A DNA stretch of 64,000 bases, taken from CADEFD01 sp050187355. Its GTDB lineage: Bacteria > Acidobacteriota > Vicinamibacteria > Vicinamibacterales > UBA2999. The stretch spans positions 1-64,000 of the forward strand of contig JBFWXO010000012.1 in the NCBI GenBank assembly GCA_050187355.1, given 5' to 3'. Positions within the stretch are counted from its first letter, which is position 1; each line of letters begins with the position of its first letter. A program made the position numbers and the translations under genes. The notes beneath the pieces were generated by a model, which worked only from the letters and a program-made list of their open reading frames with translations, was not told the DNA's origin and ran no database searches. Below, piece by piece: positions 34,490 through 43,276 of the stretch.

Positions 34490-35611
34490 TCAGGCCAGGC
34501 GCTGGTACTCGCGCAGGTAGCCGCTGACCATCCGGTCGATCGTGAACTCGAGCTGGTAGCGGACCCGCGCGCGCTGGCAGAGCGCGCGCAGCGCGTGCGG
34601 CGCCGTCCCGCGCGCGATGGCGATCGTCTCGGCGAGCGCGCGCGCGTCGCTCGGATCGAAGAGCCAGCCCGTCTGCCCGTCCTCGACCAGCTCGGTCAGC
34701 TCCGGCACGTTGCAGGCGACGACCGGCACCTGATCGCAGAACGCCTCGAGCACCGCCAGCGGCTGCTCGCCGTCGCCGGACGGCAGGACGAGCAGATCGG
34801 TGGCGCCCGCGAACTCCCGCACCACCGCCCCGCCGCGCGCCGCGCGCACGCGGACCGGCCCGTCGGAGGGCCACGTCACGTTCGGGGCGTCCGGGCCGCC
34901 GAAGACGACGCACAGGATGTTCAGCTTGCCGTCCACGTGCGTGAGCGCGTTGGCGAGGAGGCGATGGTCCACCGACGAGCTCGTCGCGCTGACGTAGCAG
35001 AGGACGAGTCCCCCGCTCTCCCGCCAGGCCTGCATCTCCTTCAGCAGCGCCATGTCGGACGTGGCCGGCGGCTCCGGCGGGATGCCGTAGGGCACGACGG
35101 CGAGCTGGCGCCGCACGACGCCCTTCGACACGAAGTAGTCGGCGACCGCCCACGTCGGCACGACGGCGCGATCCACCAGGTTCATCACCTCGAGGTCGTA
35201 GGGCTTGCGGCCGGGCGCGGGCCGCGACACCGTCCACTCGTGCGTCGTCTGGAGGATCGGCACGCGGTCGGCGGCCTTGCGCGACGCCGCGATCGCGATG
35301 ACGCTCGGCACCGTGCCGTGCGTATGCAGCACGTCGAAGGCCGAGGCCGTGCCGAGCCGCTCGTGGATGAACTGCACGACGTCGGCGTTGGGACCCGTCT
35401 GGCGCGCGGCCAGCGAGTCCACGGCGTGCACGTCGATGCCGTGCGAGGCCAGCGTGGACAGCAGCCCGGCCTGGTTGGCGAGGCCGTTGGCCGCCGAGCT
35501 CGACGTGACGACCGACACGTGATGCCCGGCGCGCTTCTGGCCGATGGCCAGGTCGGTCACCGCGTGGCCGGCCGTCCCCGTGAGGAACCCCGTGAGGTGG
35601 AGGATGCGCAC
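34490..35611 (-). CDS. GT4-family glycosyltransferase
   Basis: A 373-residue GT-B enzyme. The N-terminal acceptor domain has ILHLTGFLTGTAGHAVTDL and VLHTHGTVPSVIAI. The C-terminal donor domain has VVPYGIPPEPP, DLLVLPSGDGEQPLAVLEAF and a GT4-type E-x7-E relay around GEQPLAVLEAFC. It should transfer an NDP-sugar with retention. I chose the GTG at 35611, five bases past the MotB-like stop with AGGA just upstream; no other start precedes the fold. Its position directly after a stator pair is unusual. Confidence 0.88.
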   Translation of the reverse strand: MRILHLTGFLTGTAGHAVTDLAIGQKRAGHHVSVVTSSSAANGLANQAGLLSTLASHGIDVHAVDSLAARQTGPNADVVQFIHERLGTASAFDVLHTHGTVPSVIAIAASRKAADRVPILQTTHEWTVSRPAPGRKPYDLEVMNLVDRAVVPTWAVADYFVSKGVVRRQLAVVPYGIPPEPPATSDMALLKEMQAWRESGGLVLCYVSATSSSVDHRLLANALTHVDGKLNILCVVFGGPDAPNVTWPSDGPVRVRAARGGAVVREFAGATDLLVLPSGDGEQPLAVLEAFCDQVPVVACNVPELTELVEDGQTGWLFDPSDARALAETIAIARGTAPHALRALCQRARVRYQLEFTIDRMVSGYLREYQRLA

Positions 35612-35616
35612 GCGTC

Positions 35617-36333
35617 CTAGCCCTCCGCACCTCGGGGCTCGGGCGCGGCCCCAGGGCCCGACGGCTCCTCGGAGCGCTCGGTGCGTTCGTTGAGAATGAC
35701 GACGTCGACGCGCCGGTTGCGGGCGCGTCCCTCGGGCGTGGCGTTGTCCGCGCGCGGACGGAACTCCGAGTAGCCGGCCGCGGACAGCCGATCCGGCGCC
35801 AGTCCGCCGTCGAGGATGAAGGACTCCACCACGCGCGTGGCGCGGGCCGTGGAGAGATCCCAGTTCGATTCGAAGCGGGGCGTCCGGATGGGCCGATCGT
35901 CGGTATGGCCCTCGACGCGCACGCCGTTGGGCAGGCCGGCCAGCACCGCGGCGACGCGGCCGAGCATCCGGGCCGCGTCCGGGGTCAGCTCCGCCTGCCC
36001 GACGCCGAACGACCCGGCCTCCGGCACTTCGATCACCAGCCCCCGCGGGTCGTCCACCAGCTGCAAGTAGCCGGCGGCGAGCTCCGCCTGGAGCGCGTCC
36101 TCGACGTGGCGGCGGAGCCGTTCCGCCTCGCCGGGCGCCGGCGGGCCTTCCGGCGCCGGCGCGACCGCGGCCGGCGGCGGCGTGGAGACCACCGCGGCCA
36201 GCGCCGCGCGGGACTCGGCGAGCGAGCCCGCGTAGAGCGCCGTGAAGAAGGCGCACAGCAGCGTCATGAAGTCCGCGTACGAGACCAGCCAGCGATCGCG
36301 CGAGACGCGGGTGGCGGAGAGCTGGATGTTCAT
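35617..36333 (-). CDS. Second MotB-like stator protein
   Basis: A 238-residue MotB-type protein, distinct from the motB at 16-17 kb. A short N terminus leads into WLVSYADFMTLLCAFFTALY with the ion-binding Asp (D21). The OmpA-like domain has FGVGQAELTP, VEGHTDDRP, NWDLSTARA and NRRVDVVIL. A charged tail (ERTERSEEPSG) follows. The sequence is nearer to MotD/PomB-type secondary stators than to the first MotB. The start overlaps the MotA-like stop (ATGA). It lies between nonulosonate biosynthesis genes and a glycosyltransferase. Confidence 0.93.
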   Translation of the reverse strand: MNIQLSATRVSRDRWLVSYADFMTLLCAFFTALYAGSLAESRAALAAVVSTPPPAAVAPAPEGPPAPGEAERLRRHVEDALQAELAAGYLQLVDDPRGLVIEVPEAGSFGVGQAELTPDAARMLGRVAAVLAGLPNGVRVEGHTDDRPIRTPRFESNWDLSTARATRVVESFILDGGLAPDRLSAAGYSEFRPRADNATPEGRARNRRVDVVILNERTERSEEPSGPGAAPEPRGAEG

Positions 36334-37160
36334 GACTTCACCAGCCGGGCCCGCGGCGCCCTGGCCGCCGGCTTGCCCTCGCGGGGCAGGCCGTGCCAGG
36401 CGATGAGCAGGCTGCGCAGGTGGCCGTCCACGAGCGTCGGGTGCATGCCCTGCTGGATGGCGACGGCGCCCTCGATCACGACCTCGCGGCTGAGCGCCGC
36501 CTGGCGGGCCAGGCTGCGCAGCCGCGTCGCGAGCGGCAGGAACACGAGGTTGGCGAGGCCCACGCCGTACACCGTCGCCACGAACGCGACGGCGATGCCG
36601 GGGCCGACGGCCGACGGCGACGACAGATGCTCCATCGCCTGGATGAGCCCGAGCACCGCGCCCAGGATGCCCAGGGTCGGCGCGTACCCGCCGGCCGCCT
36701 CGAGCACGAGGGCGCACTCGGCGTCGGCCTCCTCGCGGACCTGGCTGAACGTCTTCAGCGTGTGCCGGACGTCGGCCGCCGGGACGCCGTCCACCAGGAG
36801 CGTGAGGGCCCGGACGAGGAACGGATCGTCGTGCGTGCCGAGCTCGCTCTCGAGCGACAGCGCGCCGCGGGTCCTCGCCCGGCTCGCGTAGTCGGCCATC
36901 CGCGACAAGAGCGCCGTGTCGGACTCCGGCCGCCGGCCGAACGCGGCCGCGAGGGCGCGCGCCGTCCGCACGAGCAGGCTGAGCGGGAAGCTGAACACCA
37001 CCGCCACGAGCGTCCCGCCGAAGACGACGAGCGCCGCCGCCGGCTGCACCAGCGTCGCCAGGCGTCCGCCGTCCATCGACTGCGCGGCCACGACGAGTCC
37101 CACGGTCAGCGGCACGCTGAACAGGAACGCCGCATCCGACGCGCGCCGGCGGGTCGTCAT
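36330..37160 (-). CDS. Second MotA-like stator protein
   Basis: A 276-residue MotA/PomA/MotC-type protein with four hydrophobic segments (AFLFSVPLTVGLVVAA; AALVVFGGTLVAVVFSFPLSLL; YAPTLGILGAVLGLIQAM; GIAVAFVATVYGVGLANLVFLPLA). The cytoplasmic domain contains SLESELGTHDDPFL. The ATG at 37160 has GGAGG seven bases upstream and overlaps the stop of the cytidylyltransferase gene (ATGA). A second stator could use another ion or serve under high load or on surfaces. It may instead energise a MotAB-like process unrelated to swimming, but the paired MotB-like gene favours a motor role. Confidence 0.93.
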   Translation of the reverse strand: MTTRRRASDAAFLFSVPLTVGLVVAAQSMDGGRLATLVQPAAALVVFGGTLVAVVFSFPLSLLVRTARALAAAFGRRPESDTALLSRMADYASRARTRGALSLESELGTHDDPFLVRALTLLVDGVPAADVRHTLKTFSQVREEADAECALVLEAAGGYAPTLGILGAVLGLIQAMEHLSSPSAVGPGIAVAFVATVYGVGLANLVFLPLATRLRSLARQAALSREVVIEGAVAIQQGMHPTLVDGHLRSLLIAWHGLPREGKPAARAPRARLVKS

Positions 37161-37873
37161 CTCCCGGCCTCCGTCTGATCGAGCTCCAGCGGCGGACGCA
37201 CGCGGTCGGCCGCCGCGATGAGCGCCGCGAGGGGCCACGGCTCCGCGCTCGGCCCGGCCTCGTGATACACCCGCCGCATGAAGTCGAGATCCTCGGCCGT
37301 GTCCACCGTGAAGCGGAGATCCGGCCGGCGCAGGTCGGACGGGGCCAGCGCGTCGACGGCCCGCGACCGGCCGTCGCGCCGGATGAACGGGGTCACGTGC
37401 TCGCGGTCGTACGGGTCGGTCGCGAGGGCCGCGGCCCGCACGAGCGCGGGCATCGCGATGGCCTCGACCGTCGCCCCGAGCGGCAGCCCGTAGTCCACGA
37501 CGTAGTCGGCGCCGGAGCGCAGGAGGATCCCGAGGGTGCGCAGCGGCGAGTCCATGTCGACGGCGGGGTTGTCGGCCGTCGCGCGGATGATCGCGGGCGT
37601 GCCCAGGAGCGACGCCGCGAAGGCGTAGCGTCCCAGCACGTCGTCGGCCGACCCGCGCAGCACCGGGACGCCGAGGCGGTCGGCCTCGTCCACCAGGAGG
37701 TCGTCCTCGAGGAGCGTCGTGGTCGCCACGACCACCGGCAGGCCGCTGCGGAAGGCCATCCGCTCGACCACCCGCGCGAGGAGCGTGCGGCCGGCGATCG
37801 GCACGAGCGACTTGCCGGGCAGGCGCGTGGAGCCCATCCGGGCCTGGATCACGATGGCGGCCGGCGCGCTCAT
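37157..37873 (-). CDS. SpsF-type cytidylyltransferase for nonulosonic acid activation
   Basis: A 238-residue GT-A-fold nucleotidyltransferase of the SpsF/KdsB/NeuA superfamily. The N-terminal signature IVIQARMGSTRLPGKSL is diagnostic for SpsF-like proteins. ATADNPAVD supplies the acidic metal site and DLRFTVDTAEDLDFM the C-terminal motif. In context it most likely makes a CMP-activated nonulosonic acid, the donor for Maf-type transferases. It overlaps the ATP-grasp gene upstream and motA2 downstream by ATGA. SpsF itself is poorly characterised biochemically, so the substrate is inferred from neighbours. Confidence 0.82.
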   Translation of the reverse strand: MSAPAAIVIQARMGSTRLPGKSLVPIAGRTLLARVVERMAFRSGLPVVVATTTLLEDDLLVDEADRLGVPVLRGSADDVLGRYAFAASLLGTPAIIRATADNPAVDMDSPLRTLGILLRSGADYVVDYGLPLGATVEAIAMPALVRAAALATDPYDREHVTPFIRRDGRSRAVDALAPSDLRRPDLRFTVDTAEDLDFMRRVYHEAGPSAEPWPLAALIAAADRVRPPLELDQTEAGR

Positions 37874-38877
37874 GCCACCTCCTCGATCACGGGTATCGCC
37901 TGGTACTCGTGCAGTGCGATGCGGCTGCCCTCGAGGAACACCGACGTCTCGTAGCTCGACATCCACAGGCCGTCCCGGAAGCGGCCGATGGACGGGGGCA
38001 CGCGGAGGCCGGCCGCCAGGTCGACGAGCATGCGGGGCAGGTCGGCGCCGGCGTGAATCGTGAGCGGAATGCCGCCCGAGAAGCGCGGGTTGATCTCGAA
38101 GACGATCGGGCGGCCGTCCACCACCCGGCACTGGATGTTGACGGCGCCCGCGAACTGGAGCGTCGCGGCGCAGCGCCGGGCCACCTGGATGAGGGACGGG
38201 TCGTTCACGGTCCGCCCGCGGTCCGAGACCCCGGCGCGGATGACGTCGCGCAGCCGCGGCACGATGGAGAGCGGCTGGCCCGAGAAGTCGCAGAGCATGT
38301 CGATCGTGTACTCGGGGCCGTCGAGGAAGGTCTGCACGACCGCGTCGGGCACGTAGCTCGCGAAGAACTCCAGCTCGCGGCGGGTGCGCACCGCGTAGGC
38401 ACCCACGCCGCCGCGCCCGCGCCGCGGCTTGATGAAGAGCGGGAACGACGGCGCGTCGGGGAGCGCGTCCGGCAGCCACGAGTCGGCCGCGGCGATCCCG
38501 CGCTCCGCCAGGTACCGGCAGGTCGCGAACTTGTCCTCGCACAGCTCCGACGTCTGGGCCGGCGAGGCGGCGACGCGGATGCCGTGCTCGCGGAAGCGCG
38601 CCGCGGCCCGGCCGAAGAGCACCAGCTCGTCGTCGATCGTCGGCACGACCAAGGCCACGCGCTCGCCGAGGCAGATCTCGAGGATGTGGTCGATGTAGCC
38701 CGGGTCGGTCGAGAGCGGCACGCGGTAGGCCTGGTTGGCGGCGTGCACGGCCGGCGAGAGCGGGTTGATGTCGGTGACGATGACGCTGCCGCCCCGATGG
38801 CGGGCCACCGCCCGCTGGAAGGCGCGAACGAGCGGCACGCGCCGCGAGCCGGCGGTGATGAGGACGTTAAGCGACAT
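37870..38877 (-). CDS. ATP-grasp ligase-like protein
   Basis: A 335-residue ATP-grasp protein of the carbamoyl-phosphate-synthase-large-subunit type. It has a preATP-grasp Rossmann region (NVLITAGSRRVPLVRAF; VIVTDINPLSP), the ATP-binding segment FPLFIKPRRGRGGVGA, EYTIDMLCD and the metal motif FEINPRFSGG. ATP-grasp genes of this type recur in nonulosonate and glycan loci, where they may add an amino acid or acyl group to an amino sugar. No acceptor can be named. Its start overlaps the NeuB-type gene by 11 bases. Confidence 0.82.
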   Translation of the reverse strand: MSLNVLITAGSRRVPLVRAFQRAVARHRGGSVIVTDINPLSPAVHAANQAYRVPLSTDPGYIDHILEICLGERVALVVPTIDDELVLFGRAAARFREHGIRVAASPAQTSELCEDKFATCRYLAERGIAAADSWLPDALPDAPSFPLFIKPRRGRGGVGAYAVRTRRELEFFASYVPDAVVQTFLDGPEYTIDMLCDFSGQPLSIVPRLRDVIRAGVSDRGRTVNDPSLIQVARRCAATLQFAGAVNIQCRVVDGRPIVFEINPRFSGGIPLTIHAGADLPRMLVDLAAGLRVPPSIGRFRDGLWMSSYETSVFLEGSRIALHEYQAIPVIEEVA

Positions 38878-39943
38878 GTTCGGATCCCTTGTCGGCGAGG
38901 CCGAGGTCCAGGAGGTCGAAGGACGCGCCGGCGGGAACGTCGCGCGTCAGGCGCCGGCCGACGAGCTCGCGCTGCCGTTCGGCGCCGAGCCCGAGCGCCG
39001 GGCGCAGGGCAATGAGATCGTCGGCCGACACGACGTGGCCGGCGGGCAGGGCGCGCCGGGCGTGGAGCGCGCGCCGGCTGGGGGCGAGGTTCGGACGCTC
39101 GGCCGCGAGGCACGCCTTCAGGCCGGTGCCGAGCGCCGCGGCGGCCCGCGCCGCGGTGCGGACGACGGCCGCGAGCTCCTCGGGCGTGCTCGACACGGCG
39201 GCATCCACGCTGCCGTCGTCGTGGTGCAGCACGAGGTGCCGCTCGTAGAGCGCCGCGCCCATGGCGACGGCCAGCGGGACGGCGAAGGTGTCGTGGCCGT
39301 GGTCCGACAGCCCGACGACGGCCGGACAGGCCATGCCGAGCGTGGCGATGGCGCGCAGGTTCTCGCTGCCCGTCGGCACGGGGTACGCCGAGACGCAGTG
39401 CAGCAGCGCGACGCCGCGGGCGCCGGCCCGGACCGCCCACAGGACGGCGCGCTGCGCCTCGTCCAGCGCGGCCATGCCGGTCGAGAGGATGACGGGCTTG
39501 CCGGTCGCGCCGGCGCGCTCGATGAGGCGCGTCCAGGTGATGTCCCCGCTCGCGATCTTGTAGGCGTCGACGCCCACGCGCTCCATCAGGTCCACGGCCG
39601 CCTCCGACAGCGGCGTCGCGATGAAGGCGAGGCCGTGGCGGCGGGCGCGTTCGGCCACGCGCCGGTAGTCGAGTTCGCTCAGCTCGAAGCGGCGGAAGAA
39701 GGCCACGAGCGACGGCGCGTCCACGTGCACGGGGGCCGGGGCGCCGGGCGCCACGAGGGCCTCGGCCTCGAGCACCTGCACCTTCACGGCGCTCGCGCCG
39801 GCCTCGGCGGCCGCGTCCACGAGCGCGAGCGCCCGCTCGACGGACCCGTCGTGGTTCAGGCCGATCTCGGCGATGACGAAGAGCGGCGCGCCGTCCCCGA
39901 CCGGCGTTCCGCCGATGCGCAGCTGGGTCGCGTCAGGCAGCAT
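38867..39943 (-). CDS. neuB: Nonulosonic (sialic/pseudaminic/legionaminic) acid synthase with SAF domain
   Basis: A 358-residue synthase that condenses phosphoenolpyruvate with a six-carbon amino sugar to give a nine-carbon acid. The TIM barrel (about 15-275) has FVIAEIGLNHDGS, VKVQ, YKIASGDITW, ILSTGMA and VGLSDHGHD. The C-terminal antifreeze-like SAF domain (about 290-350) has RRALHARRALPAGHVVSADDL. These are family hallmarks of NeuB/PseI/LegI/SpsE; motif reading alone cannot say which sugar is used, though the PseG-like neighbour favours a pseudaminic/legionaminic-type route. It overlaps the HAD gene by 11 bases. Confidence 0.94.
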   Translation of the reverse strand: MLPDATQLRIGGTPVGDGAPLFVIAEIGLNHDGSVERALALVDAAAEAGASAVKVQVLEAEALVAPGAPAPVHVDAPSLVAFFRRFELSELDYRRVAERARRHGLAFIATPLSEAAVDLMERVGVDAYKIASGDITWTRLIERAGATGKPVILSTGMAALDEAQRAVLWAVRAGARGVALLHCVSAYPVPTGSENLRAIATLGMACPAVVGLSDHGHDTFAVPLAVAMGAALYERHLVLHHDDGSVDAAVSSTPEELAAVVRTAARAAAALGTGLKACLAAERPNLAPSRRALHARRALPAGHVVSADDLIALRPALGLGAERQRELVGRRLTRDVPAGASFDLLDLGLADKGSEHVA

Positions 39944-40631
39944 GAGCCCTCCACTCGGGCGAAAGCACCCGGGCGGCCGCGCCCGGGACGGCGGCGAGCG
40001 ATGCCACCACGATGTCGGCGACGTCGGCGGTCCGGTCGCCCGGCGGCACCGCGCGCGCGGGCAGCCAGATGGCCCTGAGGCCGGCGTCCCGGGCCCCGGC
40101 GATGTCGCAGATCGGGTCGTCGCCGACGAAGACCGCGGCCTCGCGCGCCACGCCGAGCCGGCGGCAGGCCTCGAGGAACGGGGCGCGGTCGGGCTTGCCC
40201 CGGCCGCTGCCGTGCTCAGTGGCGTACACCACCGTCGAGACGAGCGCGCCCAGGCCGAGGGCCCGCACCTTCCGCGCCTGGATGTCGGGCCGCCCGTTGG
40301 TGACGATGCCCAGCCGCCACCCCGGCGCCAGGGCGCAGAGCACGGCGCGCGTCAGTTCCGGGAGCCGCAGGTCGGGCACGTGCGTGCGCATCAGGTCGAC
40401 CAGGCCGGGCACCGCGGCGGGGGCGAGGCCCGCGCGGACGGCCAGCGCCTGCAGTTCCTGGCCGCGGGCATCCTGGAAGGCGTCGAGCAGCACTTCCAGT
40501 GCGTCGTCCGCGGACAGCGGGCTCGCGGCCGCCACGTGCGCCGCGACCGCCCGGAAGCCGCTCAGGATGAACCGCTCCTGCGCGTAGAGCGTGTCGTCCA
40601 GGTCGAAGAGGACCGCGCGGGGCTCACGCAT
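39933..40631 (-). CDS. HAD-family phosphatase in the nonulosonate operon
   Basis: A 232-residue HAD hydrolase with motif I FDLDDTLYA, motif II VTNGRP, motif III Lys in GRGKPDRAPF and motif IV VGDDPICDIAGA. The helical cap is like that of NANP-type (N-acylneuraminate-9-phosphatase) and YjjG-like enzymes. In this setting it could remove a phosphate from a nonulosonate-9-phosphate or from a precursor. Because the operon also has a PseG-like hydrolase, a non-phosphorylated route is possible and this phosphatase may act elsewhere. It overlaps the PseG-like gene by eight bases. Confidence 0.8.
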   Translation of the reverse strand: MREPRAVLFDLDDTLYAQERFILSGFRAVAAHVAAASPLSADDALEVLLDAFQDARGQELQALAVRAGLAPAAVPGLVDLMRTHVPDLRLPELTRAVLCALAPGWRLGIVTNGRPDIQARKVRALGLGALVSTVVYATEHGSGRGKPDRAPFLEACRRLGVAREAAVFVGDDPICDIAGARDAGLRAIWLPARAVPPGDRTADVADIVVASLAAVPGAAARVLSPEWRAHAA

Positions 40632-41598
40632 GCGCGCCTCCCCCCCTCGCCAGGGCGCGGAGCGCGGCGGCCACCCGCTCGGCGCCGCGACCGTCCACCA
40701 GGCCGCGGCCGGCCGCCGCCATCCGGCGGCGTTCGGCGGGTGTGGCCAACAGCCGCGCGGCGGCGTCCGCCACGCGGGCCACGGCGCGGCCGGCGCCCAG
40801 GGCGCCCCCGTCGACGACGGCGCCTCGCGCCGCCATCGCGCGGATGGCCGGCCGCTGCGCGGGCACGACGGCCACGGCCACGGCCGGGACGCCCAGCGCG
40901 CAGGCTTCCTGCGCCGTCAGTCCGCCGGCCACGATGGCGAGCCGGGCGCCGGCGAGCGTGGCGGCCAGCCGCGCCGGCCGGACCCAGCGCGCGCCGTCCA
41001 GCGCCGGACGGACGCGGGCCGTGAAGCCCGGGGCGACGCGGATGTCCGCGGCAGGCACGCGGGACGCCAGCGCCCGGACCACGGCCCCGACGTGCGGGAA
41101 GACGTGGGCGCCGCCGCCGAGCGCCACCACCACCGGGCCGCGGCGCCGGGCGCGGGCGCGGAGGGCCGGCAGGCGCGGGTCGAGCACGGCAAAGCGCGGC
41201 CCCAGGCACCGCCCGCGGCGCTCGTCGGCCGGCGTGCGGACGCTCCCGTCGATGACCAGGTCGGCGCCCAACGCGCGGGGCGCGGCGTCGCGCACCACCG
41301 CCACCGGCACGCCGCGCCGGCGCGCGGCGGCAATCCAGGTGCGGGCGGCGCGGGCATCGGGGTCGTCCACGACGAGCAGCCGCGCGCCGAGGCGCGTCAG
41401 CGCGGTCACCCCGCCGGGCGCCACGCGCACCCCGAGCGCCCCGGCGGCCCGCGCCGTGCCGGCGCTGCCGCGAATCGAGACGACGGGCCGGACGCCCAGC
41501 GCCCGGGCCAGGGCGCGGCAGCGCGCCAGGTGGCCGAATCCCACGCGCGGTCCAGCGGCCGCGCGAAAGAGGATGCCCATGTCGCCAGTAATCGGCAT
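40624..41598 (-). CDS. pseG: PseG-like UDP-sugar hydrolase
   Basis: A 324-residue GT-B-fold protein resembling PseG/SpsG, which removes UDP from 2,4-diacetamido sugars before the NeuB step. The key N-terminal motif GFGHLARCRALA includes the catalytic-type His. LLVVDDPDA, VVVALGGGAHVF and IVAGGLTAQEACALGVP follow. The ATG at 41598 has AGGT six bases upstream and overlaps the aminotransferase stop; an internal ATG at 41580 is possible. It is very Ala/Arg/Gly-rich even for this genome. The assignment to PseG rather than another GT-B hydrolase rests on the motif plus position. Confidence 0.78.
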   Translation of the reverse strand: MPITGDMGILFRAAAGPRVGFGHLARCRALARALGVRPVVSIRGSAGTARAAGALGVRVAPGGVTALTRLGARLLVVDDPDARAARTWIAAARRRGVPVAVVRDAAPRALGADLVIDGSVRTPADERRGRCLGPRFAVLDPRLPALRARARRRGPVVVALGGGAHVFPHVGAVVRALASRVPAADIRVAPGFTARVRPALDGARWVRPARLAATLAGARLAIVAGGLTAQEACALGVPAVAVAVVPAQRPAIRAMAARGAVVDGGALGAGRAVARVADAAARLLATPAERRRMAAAGRGLVDGRGAERVAAALRALARGGGAHA

Positions 41599-42764
41599 CA
41601 CCGCACCTGACCCGCAATTGCGCGGCGCAGCGCCTCGACGACGACCCACGCGTCGTCCTCCGCCATGCCGCCGGACAACGGCAGCGAGAGGATGCGATCC
41701 GACACGCGCTCGGCCACCGGGAACATGCCGCGCGTGAGCCGGAAGCGCTCGCGGTAGTAGCGCTGCAGGTGGAGCGCACGGAAGTGCACGCTGGTCGCGA
41801 TGCCCTTGCCGGCCAGGTGGGCGGCGAGCTCGTCGCGCCGCCAGCCCGACTCGGGCTCGACCAGCACCGAGTAGAGATGGCGGGCATGCACGTCGCCGGC
41901 GGGCACCGGCGCCGGCCGCGCGAGCGGCAGGTCGGCCAGGCCCTCGTCGTAGATCCGCCAGATGGCCTCGCGCCGCGCGAGGCGGGTCTCGAGCGCCTGC
42001 AGCTGGTGCAGGCCGATCGCGGCCGCGATGTCCGGCATGTTGTACTTGAAGCCCGGGAAGAGCACCTCGTAGTGCGGCGTGCCCGTGGCCCGGTAGCGCG
42101 CCCATCCGTCACGGCTGATGCCGTGCTGCGAGGCGGTGCGGGCGAAGCCGGCCACGTCGTCGGACGCCGTGGTGAGCATCCCGCCCTCGCCCGTCGTCAG
42201 GTTCTTGGTGGCGTAGAAGCTGAAACACGTGACGTCGGCCGTCGTGCCGATCTTGCGCCCCTGCGACACGGCCTCCACCGCGTGCGCGGCATCCTCGATG
42301 ACGATGAGGGCATGACGGTCGGCGAGGGCACGGAACGCCGCGACGTCGGCGGGGCGCCCGCCGAAGTGCACGGGCACCAGGGCGCGGGTGGTCGGGCCGA
42401 CGGCCGCCGCCGCCGCCGCCGGCGACAGGTTCCAGGTCACCGGGTCGATGTCGGCGAAGCGCGGCGTTGCCCCGGCGTGGATGGCGACGTTGGCCGTCGC
42501 GCAGAACGTCAGGGGGGTCGTCACCACCTCGTCGCCCGGCCCGATCTCGTACGCGAGGAGCGCCAGGTGCAGCGCGGCCGTGCAGGAGTTGAGGGCCAGG
42601 GCGTGCGGCGCCCCGACGTAGGCCGCGAAGGCCTCCTCGAACTGCCGCGCTCGCGGTCCGGTCGACAGCCAGCCCGACTCGAGGGCCGCGACGACCTCCT
42701 CGATCTCGGCCCGCCCGATGACGGGCGGCGCGAAGGGCACGGCCGTGGACGTGGTGGGCGCCAT
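41598..42764 (-). CDS. DegT/DnrJ/EryC1 sugar aminotransferase (PseC/SpsC-like)
   Basis: A 388-residue PLP enzyme. Landmarks are SGWLSTGPRAR, NSCTAALHLAL (phosphate loop), VTTPLTFCATANV, VIEDAAHAV with the ring-pairing Asp (D158) and the Schiff-base Lys in YATKNLTTGEGG (K187). The C-terminal half has FKYNMPDIAAAIGL and HLYSVLV. It aminates a 4-keto UDP-sugar, the PseC/SpsC/LegC step of nonulosonate synthesis. No dehydratase (PseB) to supply that substrate is in the window. Stop and start overlap with neighbours on both sides. Confidence 0.93.
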   Translation of the reverse strand: MAPTTSTAVPFAPPVIGRAEIEEVVAALESGWLSTGPRARQFEEAFAAYVGAPHALALNSCTAALHLALLAYEIGPGDEVVTTPLTFCATANVAIHAGATPRFADIDPVTWNLSPAAAAAAVGPTTRALVPVHFGGRPADVAAFRALADRHALIVIEDAAHAVEAVSQGRKIGTTADVTCFSFYATKNLTTGEGGMLTTASDDVAGFARTASQHGISRDGWARYRATGTPHYEVLFPGFKYNMPDIAAAIGLHQLQALETRLARREAIWRIYDEGLADLPLARPAPVPAGDVHARHLYSVLVEPESGWRRDELAAHLAGKGIATSVHFRALHLQRYYRERFRLTRGMFPVAERVSDRILSLPLSGGMAEDDAWVVVEALRRAIAGQVR

Positions 42765-43276
42765 CAGTGCCTCGCGGCGCTCCGGAGCCAGGCCGGGCCG
42801 ATCGCCCGAGGCGCCTCGGTGCCCGCCAGGAGCGCGGCGCTCAGGTGCACCTTGGTCCGGGCGCCCTCGATGCCCTCGATCTCGAGCACGGGCGCCCGCC
42901 AGGCCAGGCCCGTCGGCCGCCAGGGACCGCCGTCCCGCGCCTCGACGCTGATGCTGCCGACGACGGCGCCATCCAGCTCGAGGATCTGCACGCGGCGGTT
43001 GCCGTAGTCGGCGACGGCGAGCCACACGGCGTCGGGCATGTCGAACGGCAGGCGCTCGCCGGCGAACTCGGGACGCACGAACGCGAGGTCGAGCGGGGTG
43101 TCGAGGCAGCCGGGCGCGCGGCCGAAGCCGCCGAACGCGCGCACGATGCGGCCCGCCTCGTCGCTCACGACGACGCGGTGGCCCACCGTGTCGCAGCGAT
43201 AACGCAGCGTCACGCCGGTCGTGCCGTAGAAGATCGTCCCGGTACCGGGGGCGGGGTGGGTGCACACGAGGCTCAT
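42764..43276 (-). CDS. Small NHL-like or hypothetical protein
   Basis: A 170-residue protein I do not recognise as a defined family. One stretch (DAVWLAVADYGNRRVQILELDG) matches an NHL propeller repeat, and another (DEAGRIVRAFGGFGRAPGCLD) resembles the loop between such repeats. It could be a truncated propeller or an independent small domain. No signal peptide is seen. Its stop shares a base with the aminotransferase start (TGATG) and its own start overlaps the upstream gene, so it is translated within the nonulosonate operon. Confidence 0.6.
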   Translation of the reverse strand: MSLVCTHPAPGTGTIFYGTTGVTLRYRCDTVGHRVVVSDEAGRIVRAFGGFGRAPGCLDTPLDLAFVRPEFAGERLPFDMPDAVWLAVADYGNRRVQILELDGAVVGSISVEARDGGPWRPTGLAWRAPVLEIEGIEGARTKVHLSAALLAGTEAPRAIGPAWLRSAARH

